From: Candidatus Gastranaerophilales bacterium
GTDB lineage: Bacteria; Cyanobacteriota; Vampirovibrionia; Gastranaerophilales; Gastranaerophilaceae
Length of the DNA: 8,295 nt
Assembly (NCBI GenBank): GCA_900552525.1
Contig: UNSK01000066.1
Coordinates: 1 to 8,295, forward strand
Reading direction: 5' to 3'
Shown: piece after piece, positions 5,459 through 8,295 of the stretch
How positions within the stretch are numbered: the first letter of the stretch is position 1
Layout: each line of letters begins with the position of its first letter
Program-made: the position numbers and the translations under genes
Notes under the pieces: generated by a model
What the model was told of the DNA's origin: nothing
The model's database searches: none
Seen by the model: the letters and a program-made list of their open reading frames with translations, nothing else

Positions 5459-6259
5459 ATGCAAAATATAAAATCTATTATCTCAGAAGAGCTTAATTTT
5501 GTTGATAATGAAATTAAAAATGTTTCGCTAGAACAAGATGATATAAAACAAGCTTTAGAAAATTTTTTATCAGGCTCATCAAAACGAATTCGCTCAACGA
5601 TTACTTCTTTATATATTAAAGCCTTGGACAAAAAAGTTTTACCGCAATGTATAAAAATAATGGCTGCTGGTGAAATAATACATAATGCGTCACTGCTGCA
5701 CGATGATGTAATTGATAATGCTAAAACCCGTAGAGGTGAAACTACAATAGGAGAAGTATTTTCACCATATGTATCAATACTTTCCGGAGATTATTTACTT
5801 TCTATTGCAACAGAAAAATTGATGGAGGTTAACGATAATAATATATTGAAAATTTTTTTAAACTGCACAAAACAAATGTGTAATGCAGAGTTAACCCAAT
5901 TTTTTCTTCGAGGAAAGAAACCTGATATTGACCAATATATAAGAATTTGTGAGGGAAAAACTGCATTCCTTTTTGAGGCAATTATGGAAAGCTGTGCAAT
6001 TATTGAAAATTTACCGGTTGCTGATGCCGTTAGTTTTGCAAGAAATTTTGGTATATTTTTTCAGCTAAAAAATGATTTAGAGAAGTTGTCGGCAGAGTGT
6101 GATGCTGCTAATGAAATCTTTACTCCTAAAGATATTTTGGGTATTGAAAAAACATCTGCTTTAATAGATAATTATTTAAAGAGGCTAAGAGGAGATATCG
6201 GGCAGCTGCCTGATAATATTTATAAGAAGGGACTAGAGGGTTTACTTACAGAACTATGA
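5459..6259 (+). CDS. Polyprenyl (isoprenyl) diphosphate synthase homologue with degenerate second aspartate motif
   Basis: Family members condense isopentenyl diphosphate units onto an allylic primer to make prenyl chains for quinones or lipid carriers. The 266-residue protein has the first aspartate-rich motif DDVID (82-86) followed by RRG (91-93), the basic IPP-site relic SKRIR (41-45), the EGKTAFLFEAI helix (165-175), and FFQLKND at 200-206. The second motif, normally DDxxD, reads NDLEK (205-209): only the middle aspartate remains. It is also shorter than the usual 290-330 residues and lacks the normal lysine-rich loop after the second motif. Ala77 and Ser78 before the first motif resemble medium and long-chain synthases. 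It could be a slow enzyme, a partner subunit of a heteromeric synthase, or non-catalytic. Its last codon overlaps lepB (ATGA), so the two are translationally coupled. No Shine-Dalgarno sequence precedes its ATG. Confidence 0.88.
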   Translation: MQNIKSIISEELNFVDNEIKNVSLEQDDIKQALENFLSGSSKRIRSTITSLYIKALDKKVLPQCIKIMAAGEIIHNASLLHDDVIDNAKTRRGETTIGEVFSPYVSILSGDYLLSIATEKLMEVNDNNILKIFLNCTKQMCNAELTQFFLRGKKPDIDQYIRICEGKTAFLFEAIMESCAIIENLPVADAVSFARNFGIFFQLKNDLEKLSAECDAANEIFTPKDILGIEKTSALIDNYLKRLRGDIGQLPDNIYKKGLEGLLTEL

Positions 6260-6894
6260 TTGATAAAGAGAAGTTTAAGGCAAATCTTAAAGAAACAATA
6301 GATACTATAGTTTTTGTTGTAGTTGCAGTTATTTTAATAAGATTTTTTATTGCAGAATTAAGATGGATACCATCCGGTTCTATGAAACCTACACTTGTCG
6401 AAGGTGATAGAATTGTTGTTGAAAAACTGACTAAATTTCCCAATCTTCTAAAAAATCATAGTTTTGAAAATACTCCGCAAAGAGGCGATGTAATGATATT
6501 TTATCCGCCTTTTGTAAAATTGAAAACTACGCCTTGGGCTGTTTTTAGCAGACTAACAGGTTTTTTCTGCAAAGACATTGCTTATATAAAACGTGTTGTA
6601 GGGCTTCCTGGTGAAAAGCTGGAAATCAAACAGGGCGATAACGGAGCTTATAAAGTTTATATTAATGATAAACCATTAAAAGAAGATTATATAATGAGCG
6701 AGTATGATTTCCACAAGTGCAAATCAGATATGTATTGCGGTCCTCTTGTAATTCCTCAGGGACATTATTTCATGATGGGGGACAACCGTGGCAATTCTAT
6801 GGACAGCCGTTTCTGGGGAACATTGCCAAAGGAAAGGTTCATAGGCCGCGCTGTATTTCTTTTCTGGCCGTTTACGCATATGAGAAGTCTGTAA
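6256..6894 (+). CDS. lepB: Signal peptidase I
   Basis: Signal peptidase I is the membrane serine protease that removes signal peptides from Sec- and Tat-exported preproteins on the outer face of the cytoplasmic membrane. The 212-residue protein has a short basic N-terminus, one membrane helix (about 16-36), box B IPSGSMKPTL (38-47) with catalytic Ser42, box D YIKRVVGLPGEKLEI (110-124) with the general base Lys112, and box E GDNRGNSMDSRFWG (175-188). All catalytic elements are present. A single N-terminal helix is like Gram-positive and cyanobacterial enzymes rather than the two-helix E. coli form. Its ATG overlaps the stop of the prenyl synthase by four bases (ATGA), so translation is coupled. 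The stop is followed by about 186 bases without a clear terminator before flagellin 2. Confidence 0.96.
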   Translation: MIDKEKFKANLKETIDTIVFVVVAVILIRFFIAELRWIPSGSMKPTLVEGDRIVVEKLTKFPNLLKNHSFENTPQRGDVMIFYPPFVKLKTTPWAVFSRLTGFFCKDIAYIKRVVGLPGEKLEIKQGDNGAYKVYINDKPLKEDYIMSEYDFHKCKSDMYCGPLVIPQGHYFMMGDNRGNSMDSRFWGTLPKERFIGRAVFLFWPFTHMRSL

Positions 6895-7003
6895 TTTATC
6901 CCTACTAAAGTTGTAGAAATTTCTAACTAATTGGGAATTTTAATTTTTGGCTACAGCATTTAATATGATAGTGTGAAGGAATAAAAAGCCGGAACAATTA
7001 TCA

Positions 7004-7038
7004 CAAAAGTCTTTTGCCACATTTTGGCATTACTTTTG
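7004..7038 (+). promoter_or_regulatory. Nested hairpin in the flagellin 2 leader
   Basis: Outer arms CAAAAGT and ACTTTTG pair perfectly, and an inner stem TGCCA/TGGCA with a five-base loop lies within, separated by a small asymmetric internal loop. No T-run follows, so it is more likely a leader structure than a terminator. The left outer arm lies within the motif shared with the flagellin 1 leader. Confidence 0.4.
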
Positions 7039-7067
7039 TTGTGTTCATGGAAGAAAAAAGAAAGAAA

Positions 7068-7072
7068 AGGAG
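7068..7072 (+). promoter_or_regulatory. Ribosome binding site that fixes the flagellin 2 start
   Basis: AGGAG is eight bases before the ATG at 7081, in the context AAAAGGAGATC, nearly the same as before flagellin 1. The same reading frame stays open upstream to a TTG at 7024, but those 19 codons encode a non-flagellin sequence and would include this ribosome site, so ATG 7081 is the real start. Confidence 0.9.
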
Positions 7073-7080
7073 ATCAATTT

Positions 7081-8181
7081 ATGGCTTCAATCACTATTAA
7101 CACAAACCTTGCCTCCTTGACAGCGCAAAGAAACTTGTCAGCGGCAACAACAGGTATGAACACCGCAATGGAAAGATTATCAACGGGGTATCGTATTAAC
7201 TCCGGTAAAGATGATGCTGCAGGCTCAGCTGTATCAACTTTAATGGAAGCTCAGATTTCAGGTTATGATGTTGCTGAATCAAATGCAACAATGGGACTGT
7301 CGCTTCTTGATACTGCTGAAGGTGTATTGGATATTGTTTCTGATTATCTGCAGCGTATAAGAGATTTGACCGAACAAGCTGCCAACGGTACTTATGGTAC
7401 ATCTTCAATGCAGGCAATCAGAACAGAAGTTCAACAGAGAATGGAAGAAATAAATCGTTTATGTGACGTTATTGATTTTAACGGAATCAAACTCTTAGAT
7501 GGTACAAGTAATGCTTACCAGAGCGGTTCCGGTGTTAACTTGCAGGTAAGTAACAATTCCGGTAAACCAAATATTATTAATCTTGAAAAATCATTGTTTG
7601 CATCTGCAAAATGTAGTGCATTATTTAATACTACAAATGGCAATGAATGGTTCATACGTCAAGGTGAAAATTTTGATGCAGCTAAAGATGCTCATGGTTA
7701 TATAGATTCAGAAAAATTCTCTACACCTGCATTATATGCAAGAATTAATGGTACAAGAGTAGAGTTAGATGATGGTACTGTTTACGACTTTACTGGTCAA
7801 GGTATTAAAGATAATAACTATGATGAGTTCGGAACAAGAAATGGTAAAACTGGTGTATTCAACTGTATAACTGCAATCTGTGATGCAGTTTATACAAATG
7901 ATTCAACAGCACGTGAATTTTTACAATTCATTGATGATGCAATTGAAAACATTTCAGACAGAACTGCTCTTATCGGTGCGTACATGAACCGTGTAGAATC
8001 AGCTGTTGATGCAATCGGAGTTCAAAAGGAAAACATTGTGGCAGCAAATTCTTCTATCAAGGATGCTGATGTTGCTACAGAATCTTCTAACTATATTAAG
8101 TATCAAATATTGCAGCAATCTACAGCAACATTGCTTTCAACTGCAAACCAGACTCCAAGTATTGCATTGAATTTAATCTAA
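7081..8181 (+). CDS. Flagellin 2 (FliC/Hag family)
   Basis: This second filament subunit is 366 residues from its true ATG (MASITINTNLASL). N-terminal D0/D1 spans 1-140, including RLSTGYRINSGKDDAAGS (32-49) and LQRIRDLTEQAANGTYG (90-106). A middle region of about 135 residues is longer than in flagellin 1. The C-terminal D1/D0 (about 277-366) has NRVESAVDAIGVQ, SSNYIKYQILQQSTATLLS and NQTPSIALNLI. Arg92, Leu96 and Glu116 sit at the TLR5-contact positions. Unusually for a flagellin, it has four cysteines: C128 in conserved D1, C178, and the close pair C262 and C267. The ends are clearly paralogous to flagellin 1 and both share a LQV..IINL..LF.SA..S.LF stretch near 153-182, while the rest of the middle differs. 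It may form part of a mixed filament or be alternately expressed. Confidence 0.97.
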   Translation: MASITINTNLASLTAQRNLSAATTGMNTAMERLSTGYRINSGKDDAAGSAVSTLMEAQISGYDVAESNATMGLSLLDTAEGVLDIVSDYLQRIRDLTEQAANGTYGTSSMQAIRTEVQQRMEEINRLCDVIDFNGIKLLDGTSNAYQSGSGVNLQVSNNSGKPNIINLEKSLFASAKCSALFNTTNGNEWFIRQGENFDAAKDAHGYIDSEKFSTPALYARINGTRVELDDGTVYDFTGQGIKDNNYDEFGTRNGKTGVFNCITAICDAVYTNDSTAREFLQFIDDAIENISDRTALIGAYMNRVESAVDAIGVQKENIVAANSSIKDADVATESSNYIKYQILQQSTATLLSTANQTPSIALNLI

Positions 8182-8201
8182 TAAGTTTTTCTTAAATAGT
8201 G

Positions 8202-8230
8202 ATGAAGCCCCCGCGCAGCGGGGGCTTCAT
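8202..8230 (+). terminator. GC-rich hairpin after flagellin 2, probable terminator
   Basis: Perfect 13-base arms ATGAAGCCCCCGC and GCGGGGGCTTCAT flank a GCA loop, 20 bases after the flagellin stop. It is the strongest hairpin in the window and far richer in G and C than its surroundings. No T-run follows on either strand, so it may act as an mRNA 3'-end stabiliser or a non-canonical terminator. Confidence 0.6.
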
Positions 8231-8243
8231 TGGCAAACATAAT

Positions 8244-8267
8244 AAAAAGCTTGAGTTAAACTCAAGC
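8244..8267 (-). terminator. Intrinsic terminator for a leftward gene beyond the right edge
   Basis: Arms GCTTGAGT and ACTCAAGC with a three-base loop form eight perfect pairs; on the minus strand the hairpin is followed by TTTTTATT. This is a standard terminator reading leftward, so a leftward-transcribed gene probably ends just beyond the window, convergent with flagellin 2. The remaining bases to 8295 show nothing assignable. Confidence 0.7.
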
Positions 8268-8295
8268 GGAAAAAGGGAAAAGGGATTAGTGTTAA

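Larger units (their letters stand above)
6895..7080 (+). other. Leader and intergenic region of flagellin 2
   Basis: No gene lies here. The region holds the palindrome TAGAAATTTCTA (6914-6925), a TATGAT box at 6964-6969 with no clear -35 partner, the 11-base motif TATCACAAAAG (6999-7009) also found in the flagellin 1 leader, and a nested hairpin at 7004-7038. GGA occurs at 6978-6980, 6991-6993, 7049-7051 and 7069-7071 (the last in the ribosome site). No good intrinsic terminator for lepB is seen. Confidence 0.55.

Noticed and set aside
6246..6908. Frames overlapping lepB (6246-6443 leftward, 6717-6908 rightward)
   Set aside because: They lie over conserved lepB coding sequence and have no ribosome site or recognisable motif.
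6914..6925. TAGAAATTTCTA palindrome as a lepB terminator
   Set aside because: Pure AT stem of six pairs with a weak T tract; too unstable to support a terminator call.
7025..7040. Sigma-54 promoter before flagellin 2 (TGGCATT-ACTT-TTGTT)
   Set aside because: The -12 GC is missing, the site is within a hairpin, and no equal site is seen at flagellin 1. TGG-N10-GC at 4111-4125 matches only the dinucleotides.
7024..7080. Upstream TTG start for flagellin 2
   Set aside because: The extra 19 residues do not resemble flagellin, and AGGAG lies eight bases before ATG 7081, where the sequence matches flagellin from its first residue.
7196..7417. Leftward frame inside flagellin 2
   Set aside because: It is antisense to the conserved D1 coding region with no ribosome site.
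1..8295. CRISPR array, tRNA, rRNA or insertion sequence
   Set aside because: No spaced short repeats, cloverleaf, rRNA stretch, transposase motifs or terminal inverted repeats were seen on either strand.

Overview
This 8.3 kb window is AT-rich bacterial DNA with closely spaced genes, ATG/GTG starts, and UAA/UGA used as normal stops. Flagellin genes make it a motile bacterium. The AT-rich composition, the N-terminally extended RuvB, and two short flagellins with conserved ends would suit a gut lineage such as the flagellated Melainabacteria/Gastranaerophilales. That assignment is a low-confidence inference; nothing seen here is diagnostic of taxonomy.

Layout. Positions 1-2182 form a leftward block: a D-2-hydroxyacid dehydrogenase, then ruvB, then the first 18 codons of an exported protein that runs off the left edge. 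Positions 2283-3218 carry a rightward membrane-anchored GT2 glycosyltransferase. It converges, with a 2-base gap, on a leftward 168-residue protein of unknown function (3221-3727). A 534-base gene-free stretch (3728-4261) leads into flagellin 1 (4262-5299), which is closed by a perfect-palindrome terminator. Next is a two-gene unit, a polyprenyl synthase homologue with a degenerate second aspartate motif overlapping signal peptidase I by 4 bases (5459-6894). Flagellin 2 (7081-8181) follows, then a strong GC-rich hairpin and a terminator pointing leftward for a gene beyond the right edge.

How the parts may work together. The two flagellins are paralogues with near-collinear D0/D1 domains and divergent middles, each with its own strong ribosome site and structured leader. 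The flagellin 1 leader is the most unusual part of the window. It can fold into a series of hairpins, four of which display GGA in the loop, the pattern bound by CsrA/RsmA proteins. This suggests post-transcriptional control of the filament protein. The glycosyltransferase may modify surface polymers or flagellin, but the link is only proximity. The prenyl synthase and signal peptidase pair links lipid-carrier or quinone chain synthesis with protein export, probably for co-expression rather than a shared pathway.

Other points of note: ruvB has an extended -10 element placed so that transcription would begin at its start codon. The prenyl synthase also has no Shine-Dalgarno sequence. The dehydrogenase lacks the usual NAD-selecting aspartate. 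Flagellin 2 has four cysteines, unusual for a flagellin. No CRISPR array, tRNA, rRNA or insertion sequence was seen.
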